A DNA stretch of 10,218 nucleotides from Planctomycetota bacterium. GTDB lineage: Bacteria > Planctomycetota > Phycisphaerae > UBA1845 > PWPN01. Location: positions 1,030,032 through 1,040,249 of the forward strand of contig CP070790.1 in NCBI GenBank assembly GCA_020346805.1, in the 5' to 3' direction. The notes beneath the pieces were generated by a model. It saw only the letters and a list, made by a program, of their open reading frames with translations, did not search any database and was not told the origin of the DNA. The translations under genes and the position numbers were made by a program. Every line of letters begins with the position of its first letter. Position 1 is the first letter of the stretch. Positions 1 through 7,437 of this stretch are shown piece after piece.

Positions 1-183
1 ATGACCGGGGATCGATGTTTGGATATTATCCGACAATACAACCGGGATATAAAGTCAATTCTTATTACCGGATACGGCCTGGATGAATCTTCAATATCGG
101 CACCAAATGTCTACATCATTCATAAGCCCTTCAACACCCAATCTATCACAGAAGAGGTACGAGCAATACTGGACAAACAATAA
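1..183 (+). CDS. Response regulator receiver domain, C-terminal end (5' partial)
   Basis: This is the last 60 codons of a CheY-like receiver domain, which takes a phosphoryl group from a sensor kinase. Visible family marks are the beta-4 strand ILITGYG, with the conserved Thr at residue 23 of the fragment, and HKPF, with the invariant Lys at residue 42, followed by the final amphipathic helix. The phosphoacceptor Asp would lie just upstream of the window. The ATG at base 1 fits the end of a D-x-x-M-P-x-M-T-G loop better than a true start, so the gene is cut by the window edge. The protein ends about 18 residues after KPF with no output domain, so the receiver is at the C-terminus. It could be a stand-alone CheY-like protein or the tail of a hybrid kinase. 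The family call is firm and the full architecture is unknown. Confidence 0.85.
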   Translation: MTGDRCLDIIRQYNRDIKSILITGYGLDESSISAPNVYIIHKPFNTQSITEEVRAILDKQ

Positions 184-356
184 TACGGACTCCACTTCAA
201 ACGTGTGCCGGGTTTGGCTCAATTATTCCAAAGGAATATTGTGCCTGACCCGCTCTCTTAGCGCATGTTTGATGTGGAATTCGTATTATACACCGCACAT
301 GTTCTTACCTGAGCAATTGAAACCCTCTTAATCTGTGGGAATAGCGCGGTGAATTG
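184..356. other. Intergenic region between convergent genes, with a small hairpin
   Basis: This 173-base gap separates the receiver-domain gene (+) from the LuxR-type regulator (-), whose 3' ends face each other. An inverted repeat at 220-241 pairs TATTCC (224-229) with GGAATA (233-238) around an AAA loop. It is extended by CAA/TTG with one bulged base. No T-run follows on either strand, so I do not call it a rho-independent terminator. Nothing else is recognised here. Confidence 0.4.
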
Positions 357-1043
357 TTACGGCTCGACCAACCCTTCACGAATCGCATAACGGGCCAGTT
401 CCACACGATCGTGAATGTCAAGTTTGGCCATCAAAGAAGCCTTCTGCTTATCTGCAGTCTTGTAACTTATGCCTAATACGGAAGCCGCTTCTTTTAAGCT
501 CAGTCCTCTGGCAAGAATACGAAGTAACTCTCGCTCTCGTGTACTGAGTGTCTTAAGCCGGCTTTTGGGCGGATGTTCCAATTGAACATCTTTACCATGA
601 ACCACCAGACGATTCATCACTTCAGGAGAAAAATGTATGCGACCGTTCATCACATTGCGGATTGCTTCTGATAATGCTCCCATCCCTTCATTTTTGGTAA
701 CAAAACCATTTACTTTAACACGCAGGGCCTGCTCGATATGTTCATCATGCTCGTAAGCTGTCACCAAAATAAACTTGGTCTCAGACGCCCTGGAGCGAAT
801 AATTTGAACGGCATCAAAGCAACTGATGCCCGGCATATCTATGTCCATCAGCACCAGATCGGGTCGAAGTTCAATTACTTTGCTGATGGCTTCGTCCGCA
901 TCCTCCGCAACTCCTACAACATTAAATCCCTTCTCACGGGAAAGCATCACACTAATACCGTCGCGCACGATACCATGATCGTCGACCACAAATATACTTA
1001 CTGGTCTACTCGCACTAACCCCACTTGAGGATGTATCTGACAT
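357..1043 (-). CDS. NarL/FixJ-type response regulator (receiver + LuxR HTH)
   Basis: A 228-residue two-component transcription regulator of the usual NarL/FixJ size. The receiver domain spans about residues 15-135: acidic pair D21-D22, phosphoacceptor D67 in LVLMDIDMPG, Thr95 in the beta-4 strand, and Lys117 in GFVTKNEG. A linker follows, then a LuxR-type helix-turn-helix at about 165-224, starting LSTRERELLRILARG. The recognition helix reads SYKTADKQKASLMAKL. The family usually has a KTVxxH-type pattern here, so Val is replaced by Ala and His by Gln. The ATG at 1043 gives a complete receiver N-terminus, although no clear ribosome binding site precedes it. A sigma70-like promoter candidate lies about 100 bases upstream. 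No sensor kinase is in view, so signal and targets are unknown. The family call is secure. Confidence 0.93.
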   Translation of the reverse strand: MSDTSSSGVSASRPVSIFVVDDHGIVRDGISVMLSREKGFNVVGVAEDADEAISKVIELRPDLVLMDIDMPGISCFDAVQIIRSRASETKFILVTAYEHDEHIEQALRVKVNGFVTKNEGMGALSEAIRNVMNGRIHFSPEVMNRLVVHGKDVQLEHPPKSRLKTLSTRERELLRILARGLSLKEAASVLGISYKTADKQKASLMAKLDIHDRVELARYAIREGLVEP

Positions 1044-1144
1044 CGTACAATACCATAGAATTTAAACCAGCGATTCTACTCGAAATATCAAATATGAATG
1101 GATCCGAACGTTTTTTTCCCAACAGCTTATTAATATCTATTTAC

Positions 1145-1173
1145 AGTATAACCTTACTTTCCAGCGTGGGCAA
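1145..1173 (-). promoter_or_regulatory. Candidate sigma70-type promoter for the LuxR-type regulator
   Basis: Read on the minus strand, TTGCCC (1173-1168) is separated by exactly 17 bases from TATACT (1150-1145). The -35 box matches the consensus at 4 of 6 positions and the -10 box at 5 of 6. Transcription would start near 1138 and give a leader of about 95 bases before the ATG at 1043. The surrounding gap (1044-1230) is AT-rich with several T and A runs. It holds no other feature I can support. Confidence 0.4.
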
Positions 1174-1230
1174 AAAAATAACTCAAAATCAGTCCTTTTT
1201 ATATAATATCTAATAATATTTAACCACAAT

Positions 1231-2361
1231 TTAATCCCTAACAGATTCATAAAAACTAATCCAACGATCCAAAAGCCTATTCAGGCTCATATCTCCCCTT
1301 ATCCAATCCCGGGCACGGCGACCCATTTTTTCCCCTTCCTCGCGGTTCTTCAGCACCGTCAATAGGCCTTTCGCAATCTCTTCACTCGATTGGGCCCGTA
1401 CTAAAACACCGGTGTCCCCTGGGCTGATAAGATCCCTACTACCGGCTACATCCGTGGCTACTACCGGTAATCCGGCCGCCATAGCCTCCAGCAAGGAATT
1501 GGGGAGTCCCTCCGTTCGTGAACATAACAAAAACACATCCGCCGTTTGCAATAATGCGGGAACATCGGAACGCATCCCCAGCATCAAAACATGCTCTGAT
1601 AATCCATTCTCACGTATCAGCCGCTCGACTGTGGGCCTGTACGGCCCTTCTCCAACAATTGCCAGGCGGGCCTGGATTGTCGTACATACTTGACCAAATG
1701 CCGACAACATCTCCTCAAAACCCTTTACCGGATCCAGCCGGCCGGTCCAGATTATAAAAGCCTCGTCTTGGCTCAATCCCAACGATTCACGAGCAAGGGG
1801 GCGGGCTGATGCGATCTCCTCAAAATCAACCCCTCCTAGCATACATCTCAAACGTGCATCGGGAATGTGGGCATGCTGCCGCAAATACGCCACTACCGAA
1901 GGAGAGTTGCCAACCTGACAGCGGCACAACCGACAAGTAAGATTATCAACTGCCAAATGCCAATGACGTTCGCGCTCCGCCGTCTGAATCTCACATATGA
2001 TTCTGTTTATGGGAATACCTGCCATTGGACCAACTATACGGGCGGCAATGTTGGCATGAAAAAGCAATGAATGAAGAATATCAGGGCGATAAGTGCGAAG
2101 TTGAATACCTAGACGCCATAACGCACCAATATCTCTCGGCGAACGAGCCTCGCAGGCGAATACCGGTATCCCTGCCCGGCGCAATCTGTCACCAACTGGT
2201 CCAACATCAGCCAAAGAAATAATCCGTACTTGAAATTTGTCTGGAGGTAACCGTGTGGCCAAACGATAAAGATGAAGCGGCACTCCCCCTATATTAAGAT
2301 CGGTAATTACGTATGTAAGTCGAATAGGATATCGTTGACCACCCATCGATTCTACTATCAT
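1231..2361 (-). CDS. Glycosyltransferase family 4 (GT-B fold)
   Basis: A 376-residue retaining glycosyltransferase of the GT4 class, expected to move a sugar from a nucleotide donor to a lipid- or glycan-linked acceptor on the cytoplasmic face of the membrane. The N-terminal Rossmann half starts with YVITDLNIGGVPLHLYRLA, with the Gly-Gly loop at about 25-26. The C-terminal donor-binding half has GRLDPVKGFE (Arg208, Lys213), IVGEGPYR, and the EX7E signature in EGLPNSLLEAMAAG (Glu284, Glu292). A CxxCxC patch sits near residues 143-148. The first ATG is at 2361. An in-frame TTG two codons earlier (2367) and an ATG at 2346 are alternatives, and none has a clear Shine-Dalgarno. It lies 94 bases downstream of murQ on the same strand. 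A perfect TTGACA (minus strand, 2420-2415) sits in that gap, but no -10 box stands at normal spacing. Donor and acceptor cannot be inferred. Confidence 0.92.
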   Translation of the reverse strand: MIVESMGGQRYPIRLTYVITDLNIGGVPLHLYRLATRLPPDKFQVRIISLADVGPVGDRLRRAGIPVFACEARSPRDIGALWRLGIQLRTYRPDILHSLLFHANIAARIVGPMAGIPINRIICEIQTAERERHWHLAVDNLTCRLCRCQVGNSPSVVAYLRQHAHIPDARLRCMLGGVDFEEIASARPLARESLGLSQDEAFIIWTGRLDPVKGFEEMLSAFGQVCTTIQARLAIVGEGPYRPTVERLIRENGLSEHVLMLGMRSDVPALLQTADVFLLCSRTEGLPNSLLEAMAAGLPVVATDVAGSRDLISPGDTGVLVRAQSSEEIAKGLLTVLKNREEGEKMGRRARDWIRGDMSLNRLLDRWISFYESVRD

Positions 2362-2455
2362 AGACAAACTCGGACAATAAAAATAGATTACAAACCTAAG
2401 TCATGATTTGTATCTGTCAAAAATGTCGTTTTCAAGTACCGGCTAATTTCATTAC

Positions 2456-3355
2456 TTATGATTCAAGTATGGAACGTATATGACCCTTATGTTCGGTCAA
2501 CCATTCCTCTGCTGTCTTATAGTCAATATCTCTAAGGTGCATCACAATAGCGGTCTTGACCTTCCCATCGGCTTTATTTAATAAGGATAAAGCCTGGGAA
2601 CGATTCATGCCGGTGACTGTTGATACGATTCTTGCCGCCCGATCCACTAGTTTCGAACAAGCCTTGGTATTGACGTCGACCATCAGATTCTCATAAACCT
2701 TGCCGATCTGAATCATGGATAACGTGGTCACCATGTTAAGAACCATTTTGGTGGCAGTGCCTGCTTTTAAGCGTGTCGATCCGGTAACAACTTCGGGGCC
2801 GGTTATTACGCGTATTGAAACGTCGGCATCATCCTCACACTGTTCTTCTGGTACACAGGCCAGGAAAACTGTTTTCGCCCCGCGCTCTCGTGCCCGCCTC
2901 AGGGCTCCATGAACAAAAGGTGTGGTACCACCCGTCGCAATACCAAATACCACATCGTCAGTACCGACTTCTCTCTGGTCGATGGCGTCGGCACCGGATT
3001 GTACTTTGTCCTCCTCTCCTTCCATGCTGCGGAACATAGCCTCTCGGCCCCCGGCGATAATTCCCTGAACCATCTCCGGATCACTCAGAAACGTTGGGGG
3101 ACATTCCGAAGCATCGATAACCCCCAAGCGACCGCTGGTACCCGCCCCGACATAAATCAGTCGTCCCCCCGCACCAAACGCCCCAACCACCAGTCTGATT
3201 GCAGCTACAATTTGCGGCTTGGCCGCCGCAACCGCTGATGCTACGGTGGTGTCCTCGTAATTGATGACATCAAAACCTTCTTCGATCGTCATCAGATCGA
3301 TTGAATTCGACCGGATATTCCTCTGCTCGGTCAGCAAATGCCCACGATCTTTCAT
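2456..3355 (-). CDS. murQ: N-acetylmuramic acid 6-phosphate etherase
   Basis: MurQ cleaves the lactyl ether of MurNAc-6-phosphate in the cytoplasm, giving GlcNAc-6-phosphate and D-lactate, a step of peptidoglycan recycling. The 299 residues match the usual length of about 300. A sugar-isomerase (SIS) fold carries the family signatures GGRLIYVGAGTSGRLGVIDA (64-83), SECPPT, and EVVTGSTRLKAGTATKMVLNM (188-208). Glu84 aligns with catalytic Glu83 of the E. coli enzyme, and Glu115 aligns with its Glu114. The C-terminal helical part (about 245-299) includes KTAIVMHLRDID. The ATG at 3355 fits the family N-terminus (LLTEQRN...). The Shine-Dalgarno is weak. A TATAAC box on the minus strand at 3390-3385 could serve as a -10 element, without a good -35. 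murQ is divergent from glmS, so both enzymes feed the amino-sugar phosphate pool. No MurNAc transporter or anhydroMurNAc kinase is visible nearby. Confidence 0.97.
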   Translation of the reverse strand: MKDRGHLLTEQRNIRSNSIDLMTIEEGFDVINYEDTTVASAVAAAKPQIVAAIRLVVGAFGAGGRLIYVGAGTSGRLGVIDASECPPTFLSDPEMVQGIIAGGREAMFRSMEGEEDKVQSGADAIDQREVGTDDVVFGIATGGTTPFVHGALRRARERGAKTVFLACVPEEQCEDDADVSIRVITGPEVVTGSTRLKAGTATKMVLNMVTTLSMIQIGKVYENLMVDVNTKACSKLVDRAARIVSTVTGMNRSQALSLLNKADGKVKTAIVMHLRDIDYKTAEEWLTEHKGHIRSILES

Positions 3356-3408
3356 ATAGACGACGCCTGAATAAAAGGTGCCATGTTATAAACCGATCTG
3401 CCTAAATT

Positions 3409-3426
3409 GATTACCTCACCGTAATC
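3409..3426. promoter_or_regulatory. Inverted repeat, possible operator between murQ and glmS
   Basis: GATTAC (3409-3414) and GTAATC (3421-3426) form a perfect 6+6 inverted repeat with a 6-base spacer, CTCACC. It sits in the 144-base divergent region, upstream of the TATAAT box of glmS and of the TATAAC box facing murQ. That placement would suit a shared regulator, but a repeat this short can arise by chance. Confidence 0.3.
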
Positions 3427-3449
3427 GTCGATAATCCTGATAGTTGTCG

Positions 3450-3455
3450 TATAAT
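3450..3455 (+). promoter_or_regulatory. Candidate -10 box for glmS (TATAAT)
   Basis: A perfect TATAAT hexamer lies 44 bases before the glmS start. The hexamer 17 bases upstream (CGTCGA) is a poor -35 box, and there is no TG extension, so an activator may be needed or the true promoter may differ. The implied leader is about 38 bases, too short to hold a glmS ribozyme. Confidence 0.45.
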
Positions 3456-3487
3456 ATCTCCCTTTTTTCAAGCCTCTATTTCCGGCT

Positions 3488-3493
3488 GAGGAG
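3488..3493 (+). promoter_or_regulatory. Shine-Dalgarno of glmS (GAGGAG)
   Basis: GAGGAG lies six bases before the ATG at 3500. It fixes the start so that Cys2 becomes the N-terminal nucleophile after Met removal. Confidence 0.75.
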
Positions 3494-3499
3494 TATTTT

Positions 3500-5326
3500 A
3501 TGTGTGGCATCGTTGGTTATATCGGACAAAAGCGTGCCCGTCCAATTCTACTCGAAGGCCTGAAACGCCTGGAATATCGCGGCTACGACTCTGCCGGTAT
3601 AGCTTTACTGCACAACCGCCGAATTAATATTACGCGATCGGCCGGGCGTATCAGCTCCCTGGAAACTAAATTAACCGACCAAGGTCTTGATGCCACCGTT
3701 GGCATCGCTCATACTCGCTGGGCAACACACGGAATTCCAAGCGAAATAAATGCCCATCCCCATAAATCCACCAATGGCCAAATTGCACTGGTTCATAATG
3801 GCATTATCGAAAATTACAGGACTCTACGCACCTTTCTGGAACAGCAGGGAATAACCTGCAATACCGAAACTGATACCGAGGTCCTCGTTCAGCTCATCGG
3901 ACACTTCTACAGCAACAATATTGAACAGGCGGTGCGCGACGCACTCCATGAAGTCCAGGGAACATATGGTATTGCCGTTATATCTGCCGAAGAACCAGAC
4001 CGCATTGTTGCCGCCCGCAAGGGAAGCCCTTTAATCATCGGCATCGGAGACGGGGAATACGTGGTTGCCTCCGACGCTTCTGCCATTATCGAACGTACCA
4101 CTCAGGTTGCTTATCTGGCTGACGGCGAAATGGCCGTTATTACCCTGGATGGATTTCGTACTATGACCCTCGACGCCGTGCCTGTAACCAAGGAAGTCCA
4201 GGAGGTGGAATTCTCACTGGATCAGATCGAACTGGCCGGACACAAACACTTCATGGCCAAAGAAATCTTTGAGCAACCCCAATCTTTAGCCAATACATTA
4301 AGCGGTCGACTGGACACTCGTGACGGAACAATTCACCTCGGCGGTGTCGTCAACTACGCCAGAGACTTGGCTCGGGCCAAACGAATCATTTTCACTGCCC
4401 AGGGCACTGCTTGGCATGCCGGTCTGGTGGGTGAGTATCTATTTGAGGATATTGCCAAGCTGCCGACAGAACTCGAGTATGCCAGCGAATTCCGTTACCG
4501 TAATCCTCTTATCGATGACGGAACAGTGATAATCGCTATCAGTCAATCCGGCGAAACAGCCGACACCCTGGCCGCCGTAAGAGAGGCAAAAGTCAAGGGA
4601 GCGCTGGCCCTGGGGATTATAAACATGGTAGGTAGCACTATTGCCCGCGAATCCGATGCTGGCATCTATCTGCATTGCGGTCCGGAGATAGGGGTCGCCA
4701 GCACCAAGGCTTTCACCTCTCAAGTGGCCGTACTTACCATGTTGGCTATACAACTTGGCCGTCGTCGGTTCCTGTCACAAGCCCAGGCCCACAGCCTGAT
4801 TGCAGAACTCAGCGAAATTCCCGACAAAGTTAAACAAATCCTCGAACAATCAGATGATATCCAATCGGCAGTCGAACAATACATTGACCGTGAAAACTGG
4901 CTGTTCCTGGGCAGAGGTTATAACTATCCTATTGCCTTGGAGGGAGCCCTCAAACTTAAGGAAATTAGCTACATCCACGCTGAAGGCATGCCCGCTGCCG
5001 AAATGAAGCACGGCCCCATAGCCTTGATCAACGACGGCATGCCTGTGGTCTTTATCGCCACCAAGGGTAACCAATACGAAAAAGTTATCGGCAACATCGA
5101 AGAAGTCAGAAGCCGAGGTGGTAAGGTCCTTGCTGTTGCCACCCAAGCAGACAATACCATAAAGGATGTGGCGGAACACGTTTTCTACATCCCCGATGTC
5201 CCCGAGCCGCTTCAGCCGCTGCTTACAGTTATCCCCCTTCAACTGCTGGCTTACCACGCCGCCGTCCTCCGCGGCTGCAACGTGGACAAACCGCGAAACC
5301 TGGCCAAGAGCGTAACCGTGGAATAA
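3500..5326 (+). CDS. glmS: Glutamine--fructose-6-phosphate aminotransferase (isomerizing)
   Basis: GlmS makes glucosamine-6-phosphate and glutamate from fructose-6-phosphate and glutamine, the first step toward UDP-GlcNAc in the cytoplasm. The 608 residues match the family length. The N-terminal class II glutaminase domain (about 1-220) starts MCGIVGYIGQ with nucleophile Cys2 and has HTRWATHG (71-78) and HNGIIENY (99-106). Two SIS domains follow (about 285-425 and 455-595), with SQSGETADT (348-356), STKAFTSQV (401-409), the Lys485/Glu488 pair, His504, and the C-terminal NLAKSVTVE loop with Lys603. One oddity is AQGTAWHAG at 300-308, where most homologues have a CGTS-type sequence. Gln301 replaces the common Cys and Ala304 the common Ser. 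Everything else looks intact, so an active enzyme is expected. The gene is divergent from murQ and ends at a strong terminator. Confidence 0.98.
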   Translation: MCGIVGYIGQKRARPILLEGLKRLEYRGYDSAGIALLHNRRINITRSAGRISSLETKLTDQGLDATVGIAHTRWATHGIPSEINAHPHKSTNGQIALVHNGIIENYRTLRTFLEQQGITCNTETDTEVLVQLIGHFYSNNIEQAVRDALHEVQGTYGIAVISAEEPDRIVAARKGSPLIIGIGDGEYVVASDASAIIERTTQVAYLADGEMAVITLDGFRTMTLDAVPVTKEVQEVEFSLDQIELAGHKHFMAKEIFEQPQSLANTLSGRLDTRDGTIHLGGVVNYARDLARAKRIIFTAQGTAWHAGLVGEYLFEDIAKLPTELEYASEFRYRNPLIDDGTVIIAISQSGETADTLAAVREAKVKGALALGIINMVGSTIARESDAGIYLHCGPEIGVASTKAFTSQVAVLTMLAIQLGRRRFLSQAQAHSLIAELSEIPDKVKQILEQSDDIQSAVEQYIDRENWLFLGRGYNYPIALEGALKLKEISYIHAEGMPAAEMKHGPIALINDGMPVVFIATKGNQYEKVIGNIEEVRSRGGKVLAVATQADNTIKDVAEHVFYIPDVPEPLQPLLTVIPLQLLAYHAAVLRGCNVDKPRNLAKSVTVE

Positions 5327-5401
5327 ACACGAATTCATAAAATTCTGGAGCATAAGGATTTAATTGACAACAGTTAAAGGCGATACTTGATAAAAGAATA
5401 G

Positions 5402-5440
5402 AAAGAGGCCCTGGAATCACGATGATTCCAGGGCCTCTTT
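5402..5440. terminator. Bidirectional rho-independent terminator
   Basis: A perfect 18-base-pair stem (5402-5419 with 5423-5440) closes a 3-base loop, CGA. Its core is GAGGCCCTGGAATC. The stem ends in TTTT on the plus strand, and the minus strand has a T-rich tail beyond 5401. It lies between the convergent ends of glmS (75 bases upstream) and the secreted GEVED protein (stop at 5462), so it can end both transcripts. Confidence 0.92.
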
Positions 5441-5461
5441 TATATCAAAACACCTATCTTA

Positions 5462-7336
5462 TTATGGACATGTCACACTCTCGAATAACTCACCCTTGGC
5501 CTGGCTAAGATCATCGATGTTGATAACATTATCCGCATTTACGTCACAATCACAATTATTATTCGTGACCGTCTGGTTAAATTCACTCTTGATTCGACCA
5601 AGGTCATGGATGTTAACGATTCCATCATCTAGCGCATCACCATACAGCGCTCTCACATGTACGTCGGTATCGCCTTCCAAAGAACCACTTGTGTCACTTT
5701 CCAGACCGGATACAGTTATGGACAGGCACGTTTGATTCGGCACAAATGGCGAGAGTTGAATATCAATCTGGTTGCCATTGACAATAAAGACACTTCCTGC
5801 CAAAGCAGGCGAAAGTACAATTTCGTCACCCAATTCTATCGTACCATCCGTTACCACAATCTGTTGATCGAAGGTCAACAAGAATCTCCACGGTCCTGCA
5901 GCCATCGGACCACCAACACGACTATCGGAAGCGGTTTGCGCTGAATCCAACGGCAGATTAAGTGACATTTCAGCAAAAACGTAACCATGGTAACTCTTGG
6001 AGACCGCACTAACCATTTGTATCGGCTGTGGCACTATAATCTCGACCGGATAATGATCTTCGACTTCACCGTCGTTTGCCTCACCTTCCGGCAGCAGAGG
6101 CCCTGCGCTGTTGATACGGAATCGAGCATAGGTCGGGCTATTCGCTGCAGATCCAACCGGTGCGGTAACCGGAACCGTCTTGACCCCCACAGTATACATA
6201 CCGTTAACCACCTGCTCAGAGGGATGATCGAAAGTGCCATTGCCGTTGAAATCAATCCACCCATCAACCTGATACGGGCCGGCGGGGCCGTTGACCTCAA
6301 AGGTGATATCGATCGGCACGCCTTCTTTGAGTTGCGGGATGTTTACCCCGTCTTCATCGTCACTGCCGTTGTTGTCATCGTCGACAGCACCCACGCTTTG
6401 CTGGCCGTCCATTTCGGCATCGGGATTATCCGTTGCATCACCCAACCACGGACCTCCAAGAATATGAGCCGGGCCGTTGCTGGCCGCCAAAGTCTTGTAA
6501 GTCGGATCGGGGGCATCACCCCAGTCGCGATCCTGTATAATATCAAAAGTAATGGTATCGCCATCATTTGTAACCGTACCAACCGCCGTGGCGAATGCGT
6601 CTTGATTATCACCAAGATACACATCGTCTCGCAGAACGTTGATGCCGCTAACATTTTGCGTGTTCAACTTCAGAACATATGTCCCTTCCGGCAAGCTGCC
6701 TAAGTCAATCTGGCCTTCGAAAACGGGGACTTCGCCGAGTTCGCCGACAATACCAATTCCCGCCGCGGTTGTATCAGTCGCACCACACGAAACACACCAC
6801 TGCTTATACCCTGCTCCCATTCCCAGCAGCTCAGCTTCAGCGGCATTATAAGTAGGATATGTATGGACTTTCAGGCATGGTCCATTTGCATTTGGGCAAT
6901 CTATTATACGGCCCGGATAGGCCGACCCATAAACATCGTAGCTGACGGCAAAGGCGGCCGCTGCTGTCGGATCCGTACCGGTACCATCGTTAATGGAGCT
7001 ATAGAACGTAGCGCCCGAAGCGCGTGGACCGTCTGCACTTCCCTGGTGAAGTTCAAGATGGAAAACAATGTTGGCGGCACCTTGCTGACTGCCGCTGGCT
7101 GCAACTCTCACATCCCAGGTGATAACTGAACCCGGCGCGAACTCCTGATTGTCATCAGAATTGCCAGGTGTAAACATCGCCGGCGTCCCCGCCTTCCACT
7201 CGGTGCGATGGTTATCACCACCAAGTCCAAGTGTATAGGTTAGGGTACTCTGAGCGAACACCTGACCGGAAACAAGAATTACTATCAAACCAGCCAGACC
7301 AATTATGCCTCTTTGTTTAACAACAGACAACCACAT
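5462..7336 (-). CDS. Secreted GEVED-domain protein with C-terminal dockerin-like repeats
   Basis: A 624-residue exported protein. The signal peptide has Lys7/Arg9, a hydrophobic core (about 10-24) and a likely cut after VFA (residue 28). Residues 29-270 form an acidic, beta-rich region I cannot assign, with cysteines at 147, 154, 181 and 184. A GEVED domain follows (about 271-434), from DWGDAPDPTY through DDEDGVNIP and VDGWIDFNGNGTFD to NDGEVEDHYPVEI. After a further beta-rich stretch come two dockerin-like calcium-binding repeats, DALDDGIVNIHDL (567-579) and DVNADNVINIDDL (598-610). The start was set by AAGGAG (7348-7343) six bases before the ATG at 7336. A TTG at 7381 would add 15 residues ahead of the signal peptide and is unlikely. 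GEVED and dockerin-like modules are typical of secreted or surface proteins in Planctomycetota and relatives. No catalytic motif is seen, so an adhesive or structural role is only a guess. Confidence 0.9.
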   Translation of the reverse strand: MWLSVVKQRGIIGLAGLIVILVSGQVFAQSTLTYTLGLGGDNHRTEWKAGTPAMFTPGNSDDNQEFAPGSVITWDVRVAASGSQQGAANIVFHLELHQGSADGPRASGATFYSSINDGTGTDPTAAAAFAVSYDVYGSAYPGRIIDCPNANGPCLKVHTYPTYNAAEAELLGMGAGYKQWCVSCGATDTTAAGIGIVGELGEVPVFEGQIDLGSLPEGTYVLKLNTQNVSGINVLRDDVYLGDNQDAFATAVGTVTNDGDTITFDIIQDRDWGDAPDPTYKTLAASNGPAHILGGPWLGDATDNPDAEMDGQQSVGAVDDDNNGSDDEDGVNIPQLKEGVPIDITFEVNGPAGPYQVDGWIDFNGNGTFDHPSEQVVNGMYTVGVKTVPVTAPVGSAANSPTYARFRINSAGPLLPEGEANDGEVEDHYPVEIIVPQPIQMVSAVSKSYHGYVFAEMSLNLPLDSAQTASDSRVGGPMAAGPWRFLLTFDQQIVVTDGTIELGDEIVLSPALAGSVFIVNGNQIDIQLSPFVPNQTCLSITVSGLESDTSGSLEGDTDVHVRALYGDALDDGIVNIHDLGRIKSEFNQTVTNNNCDCDVNADNVINIDDLSQAKGELFESVTCP

Positions 7337-7410
7337 CACATGCTCCTTTATAAAGCTCCGGGCATCGACATTGTGCTTCAAGTTTATGTCTAATACACCG
7401 GCATTACCCC

Positions 7411-7435
7411 CCGTTATGGCATAATACCGTAACGG
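7411..7435. repeat. Inverted repeat upstream of the GEVED protein gene
   Basis: CCGTTATGG (7411-7419) pairs with CCGTAACGG (7427-7435) with one mismatch, around a 7-base loop. The right arm is part of a smaller palindrome, TACCG-TAA-CGGTA (7425-7437). The loop contains TATTAT on the minus strand, a -10-like hexamer about 85 bases before the start of the secreted protein. An operator over a promoter is possible but unproven. Confidence 0.35.
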
Positions 7436-7437
7436 TA

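Noticed and set aside
83..331. Open frame of 82 codons on the plus strand
   Set aside because: It overlaps the receiver-domain gene in another frame and runs into noncoding sequence with no ribosome binding site or motif.
738..1028. Open frame of 96 codons on the plus strand
   Set aside because: It is antisense to the receiver domain of the LuxR-type regulator and the product resembles nothing known.
3356..3499. Possible glmS ribozyme in the glmS leader
   Set aside because: The likely leader is only about 38 bases, and the region is a divergent promoter without the ribozyme core. The ribozyme is typical of Firmicutes-type bacteria.
4850..5353. Open frame of 167 codons on the minus strand
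   Set aside because: It is antisense to the conserved C-terminal isomerase domain of glmS and has no recognisable motif.
5364..5369. Perfect TTGACA on the plus strand between glmS and its terminator
   Set aside because: The hexamer 17 bases downstream (TTGATA) is a poor -10 box and a terminator follows at once, so a promoter here is not supported.
5987..6703. Long open frame of 238 codons on the plus strand
   Set aside because: It lies antisense inside the secreted GEVED protein gene, whose signal peptide and domains are clear. The plus-strand product shows no family motif.
7337..7381. N-terminal extension of the GEVED protein from TTG 7381
   Set aside because: AAGGAG at ideal spacing supports ATG 7336, and the extension would place 15 residues including charged ones before the signal peptide.
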